Source of the DNA: DASUPK01 sp963819715
GTDB lineage: Bacteria > Actinomycetota > Thermoleophilia > Solirubrobacterales > 70-9
Direction of reading: 5' to 3'
Assembly (NCBI GenBank): GCA_963819715.1
Contig: CAWFXE010000002.1
Coordinates: 806,001-870,000 of the forward strand
DNA: 64,000 nt
Shown: positions 51,188 through 59,902 of the stretch, piece by piece
How the letters are laid out: each line of letters begins with the position of its first letter
Numbering within the stretch: the first letter of the stretch is position 1
Notes under the pieces: model-generated
The model's input: only the letters and a program-made list of their open reading frames with translations
Told to the model about the DNA's origin: nothing
The model's database searches: none
Translations under genes and position numbers: made by a program

Positions 51188-52282
51188 TTGAACCCACTCA
51201 AGGAGATGGCCGTAGCCTCGACCCAGGAAGCGACGAGTGAGGAGGAGTCCGGCGCCGCGCCCGGTGCCGGGAATGTCGACGTCCGCCTCGTCGGGGTGAG
51301 CAAGCACTACGGCGAGGTCGCCGCGGTCGAGTCCCTCGACCTCGAGGTGAAACGCGGCGAGTTCTTCACGATGCTCGGGCCGTCCGGGTCCGGCAAGACC
51401 ACGACGCTGCGGATGATCGCCGGCTTCGAGGAGCCCGACACCGGCCGCGTCGAGCTGGGGGGCAAGGACGTCACCGGCCTTCCCCCCTACGACCGCTCGG
51501 TCAACACCGTCTTCCAGGATTACGCGCTCTTCCCCCACATGACCGTGGGGGACAACGTCGCCTACGGGCTGCGGGTCAGGGGCGTGGGCAAGGAGGAGCG
51601 CCGCAAGCGCGCCTCAGAGGCCCTCGCCACCGTTCGCCTGGGCGGATACGAGGCCCGCAAGCCCAATCAGCTCTCAGGCGGCCAGCAGCAGCGCGTCGCG
51701 CTCGCGCGGGCGATCATCAACGAGCCCCGGGTCCTCCTGCTCGACGAGCCGCTCGGCGCGCTTGACCTGAAGCTGCGCGAGCAGATGCAGGTCGAGCTGA
51801 AGACGATCCAGGGCGAAGTCGGGATCACGTTCATCTACGTGACGCACGACCAGGAGGAGGCGCTGACGATGTCTGACCGGATCGCCGTCTTCAACGAAGG
51901 CCGCGTCGAGCAGATCGGCCCGCCGACCGAGATCTACGAGCGCCCGGGCAACGCCTTCGTCGCGGGCTTCGTCGGCGTCTCGAACCTGCTCGAGCGCGAC
52001 GGCCAGCGCTTCACGGTGCGTCCCGAGAAGATCTCGTTCATCGAGAACGGGAGCGCCCCGAAAGGACTTCATGTCGAGGAGGGGACGATCAAAGACGTCT
52101 CCTATGCCGGGATGATCACTCGCTATCTCGTCGACCTCGAAGCAGGGGGAGAGCTTCAAATCGTCCGCCAGAACCTGGAAACGACCTCCGCGGAGGTCCA
52201 GGCCGAACGCGGCCGGAAAGTGAAAATTGGATGGCGAGCGGATCAGACCGTCGCCGTAAAGGGAGAGGAGGAAGGAAAGTGA
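51188..52282 (+). CDS. potA: Spermidine/putrescine ABC transporter, ATP-binding protein
   Basis: 364 residues from TTG 51188; ATG 51206 is directly after AAGGAG and too close. Walker A GPSGSGKTT, Q-loop, LSGGQQQRVALARAI signature, Walker B LLLDEPLGALD, H-loop VTHDQEEALT, and a C-terminal TOBE domain (RPEKISFIE). Order potA-potD-potB-potC is one operon with 4-bp overlap to the next gene. A TACGGT -10 candidate lies at about 51160. Confidence 0.88.
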   Translation: MNPLKEMAVASTQEATSEEESGAAPGAGNVDVRLVGVSKHYGEVAAVESLDLEVKRGEFFTMLGPSGSGKTTTLRMIAGFEEPDTGRVELGGKDVTGLPPYDRSVNTVFQDYALFPHMTVGDNVAYGLRVRGVGKEERRKRASEALATVRLGGYEARKPNQLSGGQQQRVALARAIINEPRVLLLDEPLGALDLKLREQMQVELKTIQGEVGITFIYVTHDQEEALTMSDRIAVFNEGRVEQIGPPTEIYERPGNAFVAGFVGVSNLLERDGQRFTVRPEKISFIENGSAPKGLHVEEGTIKDVSYAGMITRYLVDLEAGGELQIVRQNLETTSAEVQAERGRKVKIGWRADQTVAVKGEEEGK

Positions 52283-53508
52283 GCAGATTCAGAGCTCGCT
52301 CCGCCTGGCTGCCCGCCGCGATCGTCGGAGGGCTCGCCGCCACCATGCTGGTGATTGCAGGCTGCGGCGGCAGCAGTAGCAGCAACGACAACGGCAGTGC
52401 CCAGAAGTCCGTCGGGGCAGGTGAGGGGCAGTTGAACCTCGTCGCCTGGCCCGGATACGTGGCCGACCCGTGGAAGTCCGACTTCGAGAAGCAGACGGGC
52501 TGCCAGATCAAGCTGAAGGAGGCCGGCACCTCGGATGAGATGGTCGACCTGATGCGCACCGGCCAATGGGATGGCGTCTCGGCGTCGGGCAACGCTACGG
52601 CGAAGCTCGTCTCCGGCGGTGACGTCGCCCCGGTGAACACCGACCTGGTGCCGAATTACGCGACGATCTTCGACGACCTCAAGAACCAGCCCTACAACAC
52701 GTTCGACGGGAAGCCATACGGGATCCCGCACGGACGTGGGGCGAACCTCCTGATGTCGAACTCGAACGACGTCAAGCCCAACCCGACCTCCTGGTCGGTG
52801 ATGCTCGATCCCGCCCAGGCGGCCAAGCACAAGGGCAAGATCAGCGTGTACGACGATCCGATCTACATCGCGGACGCCGCCGTCTACCTGAAGGCCCATA
52901 AGCCCGACCTGGGGATCACCGATCCCTACGAGCTCGACGACAATCAGTTCAACGCTGCCGTCGACCTGCTCAAGCAGCAGCATCAATTCGTCGGCGAATA
53001 CTGGTCGGACGCCGCGAAGCAGATCAACTCGTTCTCCAATGGAGACGTGGTGGTCGGGACGACCTGGCAGTACCAGTACTTCGCGCTGCTGGCCGACAAC
53101 CAGCCGATGCAGGCTCCGGGAGCCTCGACTGGATTCCAGCCGACCGAGGGCGCGACGGGCTGGTCCGACACGTGGATGATCGCGAAGAACGCGGCTCATC
53201 CGAACTGCATGTACAAGTGGATGAATTTCATCGTCTCGCCCGAGGCCAACGCCGAGGTCGCTCAGTACTTCGGTGAGGCACCGGCCCAGAGCAAGTCGTG
53301 CGATCCATCCACGTTGACCGCTGCCGCGAAGGCAGATGACCTGCCGGCGGATCCGAAGTTCTGCGACGAGTACCACGCAGCGGATCCGAACTTCTGGAAG
53401 AACACGTACTACTGGAAGGTTCCGGTTGCGGACTGCGGCGATGACCGCGGCGACACATGCAAGGACTACAACGACTGGTCCGCTGCGTGGACCCAGATCA
53501 AGGGTTAG
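52279..53508 (+). CDS. potD: Spermidine/putrescine-binding lipoprotein
   Basis: 409 residues from GTG 52279, overlapping the potA stop by 4 bp, GAGGAGGAAA upstream. Lipobox in LVIAGCGGS, so a lipid-anchored binding protein. LNLVAWPGYVADPW and GVSASGNATAKLV, PYGIPHGRGANLLMSN and DTWMIAKNAAHPNCMYKWMNF are PotD-like. A Ser/Asn linker follows the Cys. C-terminal half has several Cys (NCMY, SCDPS, FCDE, DCGDDRGDTC) that may form disulfides. Confidence 0.88.
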   Translation: MSRFRARSAWLPAAIVGGLAATMLVIAGCGGSSSSNDNGSAQKSVGAGEGQLNLVAWPGYVADPWKSDFEKQTGCQIKLKEAGTSDEMVDLMRTGQWDGVSASGNATAKLVSGGDVAPVNTDLVPNYATIFDDLKNQPYNTFDGKPYGIPHGRGANLLMSNSNDVKPNPTSWSVMLDPAQAAKHKGKISVYDDPIYIADAAVYLKAHKPDLGITDPYELDDNQFNAAVDLLKQQHQFVGEYWSDAAKQINSFSNGDVVVGTTWQYQYFALLADNQPMQAPGASTGFQPTEGATGWSDTWMIAKNAAHPNCMYKWMNFIVSPEANAEVAQYFGEAPAQSKSCDPSTLTAAAKADDLPADPKFCDEYHAADPNFWKNTYYWKVPVADCGDDRGDTCKDYNDWSAAWTQIKG

Positions 53509-53559
53509 TGCGAGGGTGCTCCCCGGGCGAAGCCGAGGAGCAACCCGTTTCATGAAGTC

Positions 53560-54459
53560 ATGGAAGCGGCCGGCGTAACAACCGCCCGCGGAAGGAGGTC
53601 GGCGAGCCGCAGGCTCGCCGACCTCTTCCATGGCCGCTCGCGCCTGCAGGTGGGCGCGCTTCTGAGCGGACCGCTCGCCTGGCTGGTCATCCTCTATCTC
53701 GGATCGCTCGCGGTCCTGCTGGTCGCCGCGTTCTGGAGCGTCGACGCCCTCAGCGGCGAGCTGATCAAAGGCTTCACGTTCGACAACTTCAAGGAGCTCT
53801 GGAACACCGACGTCTACCGGACGGTCGCGATCCGGACCATCGGCATCGCGTCGGCCGTCACCGTCACCGACGCGCTGCTCGCCTTCCCTATCGCCTTCTA
53901 CATGGCCAAGATCGCCTCGCCCAGAGCCAAGGGCTTCCTGATCGTGGCCGTGCTGATGCCGCTCTGGTCCTTCTACCTGGTCAAGGTCTATGCCTGGCAG
54001 ACGATGCTCGGCGCCAACGGCATGATCAACTGGGCGCTCGACCCGCTGGGCGTGAACGGTCCGGGCTTCGGGGCCACGGCGGTCTGGATCGTGGAGAGCT
54101 ACCTCTGGCTCCCGTACATGATCCTGCCGATCTATGCGGGGCTCGAGCGCCTCCCCGACTCCCTGCTCTCGGCGTCCGAGGACCTCGGGGCCAAGCCGCT
54201 TCTCACCTTCCGGCGGGTCATCCTGCCGCTCGCCTTCCCCGCCGTCGTAGCGGGATCGATCTTCACGTTCTCGCTGACGATGGGCGACTACATCACCCCC
54301 TCTCTCGTTTCCCCCGACACCCAGTTCATCGGGAACGTCGTCTTCACCAGCCACACCAACAACCTGCCCCTGGCGTCTGCATTCGCGACAGTCCCGATCG
54401 TGGTGATGGTCGTCTACCTGTTGATCGCCCGCCGCCTGGGCGCCTTCGAGCATCTCTGA
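53560..54459 (+). CDS. potB: Polyamine ABC transporter permease
   Basis: 299 residues. A basic N-terminal 30 residues then about six helices; PLWSFYLVKVYAWQTMLGANGM and EDLGAKPLLTFRRVILPLAFP is the EAA loop that contacts the ATPase. Partner of PotC. 51 bp after potD. In these operons PotB forms the membrane channel with PotC. Confidence 0.87.
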   Translation: MEAAGVTTARGRRSASRRLADLFHGRSRLQVGALLSGPLAWLVILYLGSLAVLLVAAFWSVDALSGELIKGFTFDNFKELWNTDVYRTVAIRTIGIASAVTVTDALLAFPIAFYMAKIASPRAKGFLIVAVLMPLWSFYLVKVYAWQTMLGANGMINWALDPLGVNGPGFGATAVWIVESYLWLPYMILPIYAGLERLPDSLLSASEDLGAKPLLTFRRVILPLAFPAVVAGSIFTFSLTMGDYITPSLVSPDTQFIGNVVFTSHTNNLPLASAFATVPIVVMVVYLLIARRLGAFEHL

Positions 54460-54463
54460 GCCG

Positions 54464-55312
54464 ATGACCCTCTCCCCGAAATACAGGAACCTGCTGCGCG
54501 TCTGCGTAGGGATCACGCTCGCCTTCATCTACATCCCGCTCCTGGTGATCGCGATCTACGCGTTCAACGGCGGGACGACGCTGAAGTGGCCGCTGGACAG
54601 CGTCACGACGCACTGGTTCGGCGATGCGATTCGCGACCACGCCGCGCGCACGGCCTTCTTCACCTCGATCAAGGTCGGCGTCGCAGCCACGGCGATCGCG
54701 CTGGTCCTCGGAACGCTCGCCTCGTTCGCGGTCGCGCGCCACCGTTTCTTCGGCCGGGAGACCGTGTCATTCCTGGTGGTGATCCCGATTGCCCTGCCCG
54801 GCATCGTCACCGGTCTCGCCCTGAGCGACACCTTCACGCAGGTACTCGGCGTGACGCTCGGGCTGTTCACCGTGATCGTCGCCCACGCCACCTTCTGCAT
54901 CGTCGTCATCTACAACAACGTGATCGCCCGCCTCAGACGTGTGTCGGCCAATCTGGAGGAGGCTTCGGCCGACCTCGGCGCCCACACCTGGCAGACCTTC
55001 CGTCACATCACGCTGCCCAACATGCAGACGGCGCTCGTCGCCGGCGCGCTGCTCGCCTTCGCGCTCTCCTTCGACGAGATCATCGTCACCACGTTCACCC
55101 TCGGCGGCGGCCAGCAGACCCTGCCCGTCTGGATCCTCGACAACCTCTTCCGGGGACAGCAGCTGCCGATCACCAACGTGGTCGCGGTGATCGTCGTCCT
55201 GCTCTCGATCATCCCCGTCTACATCGCACACCGCCTGACGCGCGAGGAGAGCATCAGCTCTCGAGGCGGCGCGGCCGCGACGGCGGCCGAGAGCGCCGTG
55301 GTCGTCAACTGA
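54464..55312 (+). CDS. potC: Polyamine ABC transporter permease
   Basis: 282 residues, 4 bp after potB. About six helices, EEASADLGAHTWQTFRHITLPNM as the EAA loop, DEIIVTTFTLGGGQQTLPVW typical of PotC/PotH. Ends the operon before the first SGNH gene 23 bp downstream. Confidence 0.88.
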   Translation: MTLSPKYRNLLRVCVGITLAFIYIPLLVIAIYAFNGGTTLKWPLDSVTTHWFGDAIRDHAARTAFFTSIKVGVAATAIALVLGTLASFAVARHRFFGRETVSFLVVIPIALPGIVTGLALSDTFTQVLGVTLGLFTVIVAHATFCIVVIYNNVIARLRRVSANLEEASADLGAHTWQTFRHITLPNMQTALVAGALLAFALSFDEIIVTTFTLGGGQQTLPVWILDNLFRGQQLPITNVVAVIVVLLSIIPVYIAHRLTREESISSRGGAAATAAESAVVVN

Positions 55313-55320
55313 TCTGGTCG

Positions 55321-55326
55321 TAGACT
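55321..55326 (+). promoter_or_regulatory. -10 hexamer TAGACT (SGNH gene)
   Basis: TAGACT, 9 nt, then ATG 55336. The spacing allows a leader of two to three bases. Confidence 0.4.
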
Positions 55327-55335
55327 CAGCTCACG

Positions 55336-55998
55336 ATGCGGCTTCGCCAGGGAACCGCTGCCGTCATTGGACTCTGTTGCCTGCTTGCGGGCCTCGCCGG
55401 CTCGGCTCACGGCGCCGGCGAACCCGCCTTCGGCTGCAAGAAGGTCCATCGCGGCAAGGCTGTGTTCAACCCGCCCGGCAAGCGCCGGCCGCCGATCCTG
55501 CTCGGGGATTCGACGGCGCTGCTGCCGATACCGAACCTGGCCGATGCGGGCATCTCCGTCAACGCACGGGGCTGCCGCGGCTTCCGGGAGGCGGTCAACA
55601 TCGCGCGCAAACTGAAGGCGAAGCACCACCTGGCCCACCTCGTGTTCATCAATGCCTACGGCAACGGCGGGGTCAATCCCACCCTGATCCGGGACGCCCT
55701 GGATGTGCTCGGGCGATCGCGTGTCCTCGGCCTCGTGACGGAGTACAACGCCGACACCGGCCACCCTCCGGCCCCCGACACCGACGTGCTCTTCAAAGCG
55801 GCCCGGCGGTATCCGCACCGGATCTTCGTCCTCGATTGGGTCAAGTTCAGCCGCGCGCACCACGCCGCGGAACCCACCCCGGGCGCCTGGTTTCTACCCG
55901 ATCTCTACCACCCCAACTACACCGGCGCCGGCGGCTACGCGTTCTGCCTGGCGCAGGGGCTGAAGCTGGAGAAGCCCGGTCAGTTTCCGCCGCTCTGA
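55336..55998 (+). CDS. Secreted SGNH/GDSL hydrolase
   Basis: 220 residues. Signal peptide (LLAGLAGSAHG), GDST (nucleophile Ser) in ILLGDSTALLPIP, NAYGNGG (oxyanion Asn), EYNADTGHPPAPDTD, and PDLYHPN (Asp-x-x-His triad end). Same build as the genes at 55980 and 59903. Such proteins are esterases or, next to MBOAT proteins, O-acyltransferase partners (AlgX/AlgJ-like). The 3' end overlaps the convergent SGNH gene by 19 bp. Confidence 0.8.
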   Translation: MRLRQGTAAVIGLCCLLAGLAGSAHGAGEPAFGCKKVHRGKAVFNPPGKRRPPILLGDSTALLPIPNLADAGISVNARGCRGFREAVNIARKLKAKHHLAHLVFINAYGNGGVNPTLIRDALDVLGRSRVLGLVTEYNADTGHPPAPDTDVLFKAARRYPHRIFVLDWVKFSRAHHAAEPTPGAWFLPDLYHPNYTGAGGYAFCLAQGLKLEKPGQFPPL

Positions 55999-56624
55999 TT
56001 CGTTGATTTCGCCAACGGGATCAGCTTCTTCAGCAACCGGGCGAACGCCTTTGCGCCGCTGAAGGTGAGGTGGAGTCCGTCGGGCTGGAACCAGCTGGTG
56101 TGGCCGGCGCTGTAGTGGACCCAGTCGAGCACCTTGACGCGCTCGGGGTCCCGCTGACCCGCGTTGCGGATCACCTGGGCGTCGTTCGACTCGCCACCGC
56201 CCGTCTCGCGCGGCGTCACGAGGCCGAGCTTCCGCTTCGGGCCCAGGATCTTCTTCGCCTGGTCGATCTGGCCGGCGTGGACGGACGCGTCGGCCCCGAG
56301 CGCGAGCACCACCAGGTGCGGGAGCTCGTGCCGGCGTCGGGTATCGCGCAGGAGGCGCAGGCCCTCGGCGAACTGGCGGCAGCCTCGGGCGTTGACCTTG
56401 TAGCCGACCCGCGACAGCGCGGGCAGCGCCAGCAGCATCGAGGAATCGCCGATCGCCAGTGGGGGTCTCGGCGCGACCTTGTGCTTGGGGCTGGCGGTCT
56501 CCACGCCGCCGCATCCCGCCTGGGCGGCCGGGGCCGCAACCATCGTCACGAGGGCGGCAAGGGCCACCGCCAGCCCGATCCCTAGGCTGACGCCCGTGCT
56601 TTTCCCGACAGTCGAGTTCGCCAT
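55980..56624 (-). CDS. Secreted SGNH/GDSL-like hydrolase
   Basis: 214 residues from ATG 56624 with GGAAAGAAG upstream; 23 extra codons are open but antisense to the MBOAT gene. Signal peptide (LAVALAALVTMVAAPAAQA), LAIGDSSML (Ser), LALGADAS (oxyanion), LGLVTPRETGGGES, and PDGLHL (Asp-x-x-His). Divergent from and overlapping the MBOAT start by 29 bp. A likely partner or rival in the same pathway. Confidence 0.8.
   Translation of the reverse strand: MANSTVGKSTGVSLGIGLAVALAALVTMVAAPAAQAGCGGVETASPKHKVAPRPPLAIGDSSMLLALPALSRVGYKVNARGCRQFAEGLRLLRDTRRRHELPHLVVLALGADASVHAGQIDQAKKILGPKRKLGLVTPRETGGGESNDAQVIRNAGQRDPERVKVLDWVHYSAGHTSWFQPDGLHLTFSGAKAFARLLKKLIPLAKSTNQSGGN
56583..56588 (+). promoter_or_regulatory. 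Leaderless-type -10 hexamer TAGGCT (MBOAT gene)
   Basis: TAGGCT, 7 nt (GACGCCC), then GTG 56596. Confidence 0.45.
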
Positions 56625-57993
56625 CTTCTTTCCGATCGTGCTGGCCCTGTCCTGGGCGCTGATGCCCCGCCAGCAGCTCTGGAAGCCTTTCATCGTCGTC
56701 GCAAGCTATGTGTTCTACGCGGCGGCCGACCCCCGGTTCTGCCTGCTGCTCGCAGCCATCACCTTAGTCAGCCAGCTCGCGGTCGTGGCGATCCACCGCA
56801 CCGAGGACGAGCGCCTGCGCAAGTGGTTCACGGCCGGCGGCGTCGTCTTCGACCTCGGCATCCTGGCCGTCTTCAAGTACTACGGCTTCTTCGTCACCGA
56901 CGTCTCCGACGTCCTCGACTCGATCGGGCTCGGGATGCCGCTGCCGCTCGTCACGATCGCCCTCCCTGTCGGCGTGAGCTTCTTCAGCTTCCAGGCGGTC
57001 ACCTACGTGGTCGACGTGAAGCGGCGCCAGACGGAGCCGGCCTCGCTGCTCGACGCCGCGATCTACCTGAGCTTCTTCCCCCACCTGGTGGCGGGACCGA
57101 TCGTCCGCGCGAGTGAGTTCCTTCCGCAGCTCAAGGAGCCCCGCGACCCGGACCGGGTGGCGGTCGGCGCGGGGCTCACGCTGATCGCCCTCGGGCTGAT
57201 CAAGAAGGTGATGATCGCCGACTACCTGGCGCGGGAGGTGGTCGACAAGGTCTTCGCGGTGCCGCAGGCCTACAGCGCGCCGGACGCGATCCTCGGCGCC
57301 TACGCCTACGCCGCCCAGATCTTCTGTGACTTCTCGGGCTACACGGACCTGGCGATCGGCCTGGCGCTGCTGATGGGCTTTGTCTTCCCACAGAACTTCA
57401 ACAGCCCATACCGCGCCACCGGCTTCCGCGACTTCTGGCGGCGCTGGCACATGACCCTCTCGCGCTTCCTACGCGACTACCTCTACATCCCGCTCGGCGG
57501 CAACCGCAAGGGCCGGGTGCGCACCTACATCAACCTGATGCTGACCATGGCGCTCGGCGGGCTCTGGCACGGCGCGGCGTGGAACTTCGTCGCCTGGGGC
57601 GCCTACCAGGGGACCGGCCTCTCGGCCGAGCACGCCATCAACGGCCGGCTGGGGCGGATCTTCCCCGGCTGGCTGCGCTGGTTCGTCACCTTCAACCTGA
57701 TCGTCATCGGCTGGATCCTGTTCCGCTCCACCGACCTCAGCGTGTTCGGCGATTACATGTCCGCATTGGTCAGATCCGGTCCGGCGACGCTCTACTCGGT
57801 CCCTGTGGTCGGAGCGATCGCACTGGTGATCGGCCTCCAGCTGCTCCCCGAGCGCCCGATGGAGGGCATCGAGCTGCGCATCGGCCGCCTCCGGCCTCTC
57901 CTGCTCGGCGCGGCCCTCGCGGTCGTCGTGTTGATCGTCGGCGCGACCGTGCCGAGCCAGGGCGTCCCTCCCTTCATCTACTTCCGCTTCTGA
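56596..57993 (+). CDS. MBOAT membrane O-acyltransferase (AlgI-like)
   Basis: 465 residues from GTG 56596 (VLFPTVEFAIFFP is the usual AlgI start). About eleven membrane helices, LPVGVSFFSFQAVTYVVDV, FFPHLVAGPIVRASEFLPQL, FRDFWRRWHMTLSRFLRDY (Arg-rich loop) and GGLWHGAAWNFVAWG with the catalytic His of MBOAT. AlgI/DltB/PatA-like enzymes move acyl groups across the membrane to an SGNH or AlgJ/X-type partner for polysaccharide or wall O-acetylation. The next gene begins in the stop (TGATG). Confidence 0.9.
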   Translation: MLFPTVEFAIFFPIVLALSWALMPRQQLWKPFIVVASYVFYAAADPRFCLLLAAITLVSQLAVVAIHRTEDERLRKWFTAGGVVFDLGILAVFKYYGFFVTDVSDVLDSIGLGMPLPLVTIALPVGVSFFSFQAVTYVVDVKRRQTEPASLLDAAIYLSFFPHLVAGPIVRASEFLPQLKEPRDPDRVAVGAGLTLIALGLIKKVMIADYLAREVVDKVFAVPQAYSAPDAILGAYAYAAQIFCDFSGYTDLAIGLALLMGFVFPQNFNSPYRATGFRDFWRRWHMTLSRFLRDYLYIPLGGNRKGRVRTYINLMLTMALGGLWHGAAWNFVAWGAYQGTGLSAEHAINGRLGRIFPGWLRWFVTFNLIVIGWILFRSTDLSVFGDYMSALVRSGPATLYSVPVVGAIALVIGLQLLPERPMEGIELRIGRLRPLLLGAALAVVVLIVGATVPSQGVPPFIYFRF

Positions 57994-59048
57994 TGGCAGA
58001 CGAGCCAGAGACATTCGAGACGATCGCCGAGATGGAGGCCGAGGCCCGGCCCGGCCGCGAGGGGCAGCCCCACGGCGACGACAGCCTGATGGGGCGCTTC
58101 GACCGCTGGGACCTACGGCGCTTCACCGCCCGGGACGCGGTCAAGGCTGTGCTGCTGACGACCTTCCTGCTGCTGATCTTCGCCGGCGGAGCGGTCCACA
58201 AAGCGGCCGACGAGCTCAAGCCAGGGCTCGGCCGGGACATCATCAAGGCGGTCGCGGGCCCGGCCGGCTGGGTCTCAGATCAGCTCCCGCTCGCCGACAC
58301 CCGCCGCGACCTGACCTCCTGGCTCTCCCCGGACCAGCAGCTCTCGGGCCAGGGCTTCAGGGCCGCCCCGGGCGGCGCCGGAAGGCCGGCCGTCCCGGTG
58401 CCGACCGCGCCCCAGCCGCTGCACAACCTGCTCGTCACCGGCGACTCGCTCTCCACGCCGCTCGACATCGAGATCGCACGGAAGCTCGCCGACCAGGGGG
58501 CCGGCGTTCAGGTCACGCGCGACCCGCACCTGGCCACGGGGATCTCCAACACCGGCCTGGTCGACTGGGGCAAGCTCTCCTCCAGCCAGGCCGCCAACGA
58601 CGACCCCGACGCCGTCGTGCTCTTCATCGGAGCGAACGAGGGCTATCCGATGCCCGGGCCCGACGGCCGGCAGGTGAGCTGCTGCGGCCCCGCCTGGGAG
58701 GCCATCTTCCAATCGAGGGTCGGCCAGATGATGGACAACTACCTGCAGGGCGGCGTCCAGCGGATCTACTGGCTGACGGTCCCGACGCAGCGCGACCCGG
58801 CCCGCAAGCCGATCGCCGATGACGTCAACGAGGCGGTTCGCAAAGCCGCCGCTGAGCGCGACGCCGCGGTGCGGGTGGTCGACCTGATTCCGACGTTCAC
58901 GCCCGGCGACCGCTACCGCGACTCGATCGACATCGACGGCGCGCAGACGATCGTCCGGGAATCCGACGGCATCCACCTGAACGAGGACGGCTCATCGGTC
59001 GCTGCGGACCTGGTCCTTCAGGCCATCGACAAGGACTTCGATTACTAG
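57993..59048 (+). CDS. Membrane-anchored SGNH hydrolase (DUF459-like)
   Basis: 351 residues from ATG 57993, overlapping the MBOAT stop (TGATG). Membrane helix at about residues 50-66 (AVLLTTFLLLIFAGGAV), extracellular linker with Pro/Ala, and the SGNH domain: LLVTGDSLSTPLD, LFIGANEGYP, IYWLTVPTQRDPARKP and SDGIHLNEDG. Type II topology places the active site outside. In alginate, peptidoglycan and wall polymer acetylation an SGNH protein of this shape receives the acyl group from the MBOAT. Confidence 0.85.
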   Translation: MADEPETFETIAEMEAEARPGREGQPHGDDSLMGRFDRWDLRRFTARDAVKAVLLTTFLLLIFAGGAVHKAADELKPGLGRDIIKAVAGPAGWVSDQLPLADTRRDLTSWLSPDQQLSGQGFRAAPGGAGRPAVPVPTAPQPLHNLLVTGDSLSTPLDIEIARKLADQGAGVQVTRDPHLATGISNTGLVDWGKLSSSQAANDDPDAVVLFIGANEGYPMPGPDGRQVSCCGPAWEAIFQSRVGQMMDNYLQGGVQRIYWLTVPTQRDPARKPIADDVNEAVRKAAAERDAAVRVVDLIPTFTPGDRYRDSIDIDGAQTIVRESDGIHLNEDGSSVAADLVLQAIDKDFDY

Positions 59049-59440
59049 TCGTTCTGGGTGTAGCTGCTCTTCACGCGCTTGGACGCCTTCGAGACCTTGT
59101 GGCACTTTGCGGTGGCGTTGTACTGAACGTTCGGAACTCCGGTCCGCTTGCCGTCCTTGCACTTGAAGCCGAGCAGCGTGGCGGTGCACATGCCCGCCGC
59201 GCCGCCGCTCTGGTGGCGGCACCGGTGGTAGGCCTTGATCACCTTCGCGGCCTTCTTGCAGCTGACGCCCTGGACCTTGAGCGAGGTGACGTACGAGGCC
59301 CCCAGGTGCTGCTGCTTGCCGTCGATGTTGCACTTCGAGAAGCTCGCGCTGTGCGCGACCGGCGAGGCGCCGCCGCTCGCAGCGAGCAGAACGGCGATCA
59401 GGAATGCGGCGGCGATGGCCCCTGTCAGGTGCTTAACCAA
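59045..59440 (-). CDS. Secreted Cys-rich protein, family A
   Basis: 131 residues from TTG 59440, preceded by TAGGAT 9 nt upstream. Signal peptide (AAAFLIAVLLAASGGASP), mature domain with Cys in SKCNIDGKQ, VSCKK, RCRHQ, GMCTA, FKCKDG and AKCHKV. It is an obvious paralogue of the lipoprotein at 59501 (KQxxxxASYVTSL, VQYN and SYTQN shared). Exported. Function unknown. Confidence 0.7.
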   Translation of the reverse strand: MVKHLTGAIAAAFLIAVLLAASGGASPVAHSASFSKCNIDGKQQHLGASYVTSLKVQGVSCKKAAKVIKAYHRCRHQSGGAAGMCTATLLGFKCKDGKRTGVPNVQYNATAKCHKVSKASKRVKSSYTQND

Positions 59441-59484
59441 GATGGCGCGATCCTACCTCTACCGGCCGTCGTGCAAACCCCAAA

Positions 59485-59490
59485 TAGACT
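59485..59490 (+). promoter_or_regulatory. -10 hexamer TAGACT
   Basis: TAGACT, 10 nt, then ATG 59501, giving a leader of two to four bases. Confidence 0.35.
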
Positions 59491-59500
59491 GCTGCCCTTC

Positions 59501-59887
59501 ATGAAGCGCACGATTCTCATCCTCCTGGTCCTGATCGCCGCGGCGATCGCAGGCTGCGGCGGCGGCGATTCCTCCTCCGACACGACCGCGACCGTCGCGC
59601 TCACCAGCTGCAACATCAACGGCAAGCAGCGGGACTTCAACGCCTCCTACGTCACCTCGCTCCAGGTATCGAAGGCGACCTGCCCGCAGGCCGAAGAGGT
59701 CATCGCCACGTACCACCACTGCCGCCTTCAGACCGGCCGCGCCGACGGGACCTGCGACGCCACCATCCACGGCTTCAAGTGCACCGAGGGCCCCCGTCAG
59801 TCCGTGCCGGAGGTGCAGTACAACGGGACCGTTGATTGCCGCAGCGGCGACCTCGAGATCCGAAGCACCTACACGCAGAATTTCTAG
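59501..59887 (+). CDS. Cys-rich lipoprotein, family A
   Basis: 128 residues from ATG 59501. Lipobox at IAAAIAGCGGGD, then Asp/Ser linker and the same cysteine domain as the gene at 59045: SCNINGKQ, ATCPQA, HCRLQ, GTCDA, FKCTEG, VDCRS, ending STYTQNF. The pair is arranged divergently with 60 bp between starts, as in an inverted duplication. One copy is lipid-anchored, the other secreted. Function unknown. Confidence 0.75.
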   Translation: MKRTILILLVLIAAAIAGCGGGDSSSDTTATVALTSCNINGKQRDFNASYVTSLQVSKATCPQAEEVIATYHHCRLQTGRADGTCDATIHGFKCTEGPRQSVPEVQYNGTVDCRSGDLEIRSTYTQNF

Positions 59888-59902
59888 CCAGGGACGAGGT
59901 CA

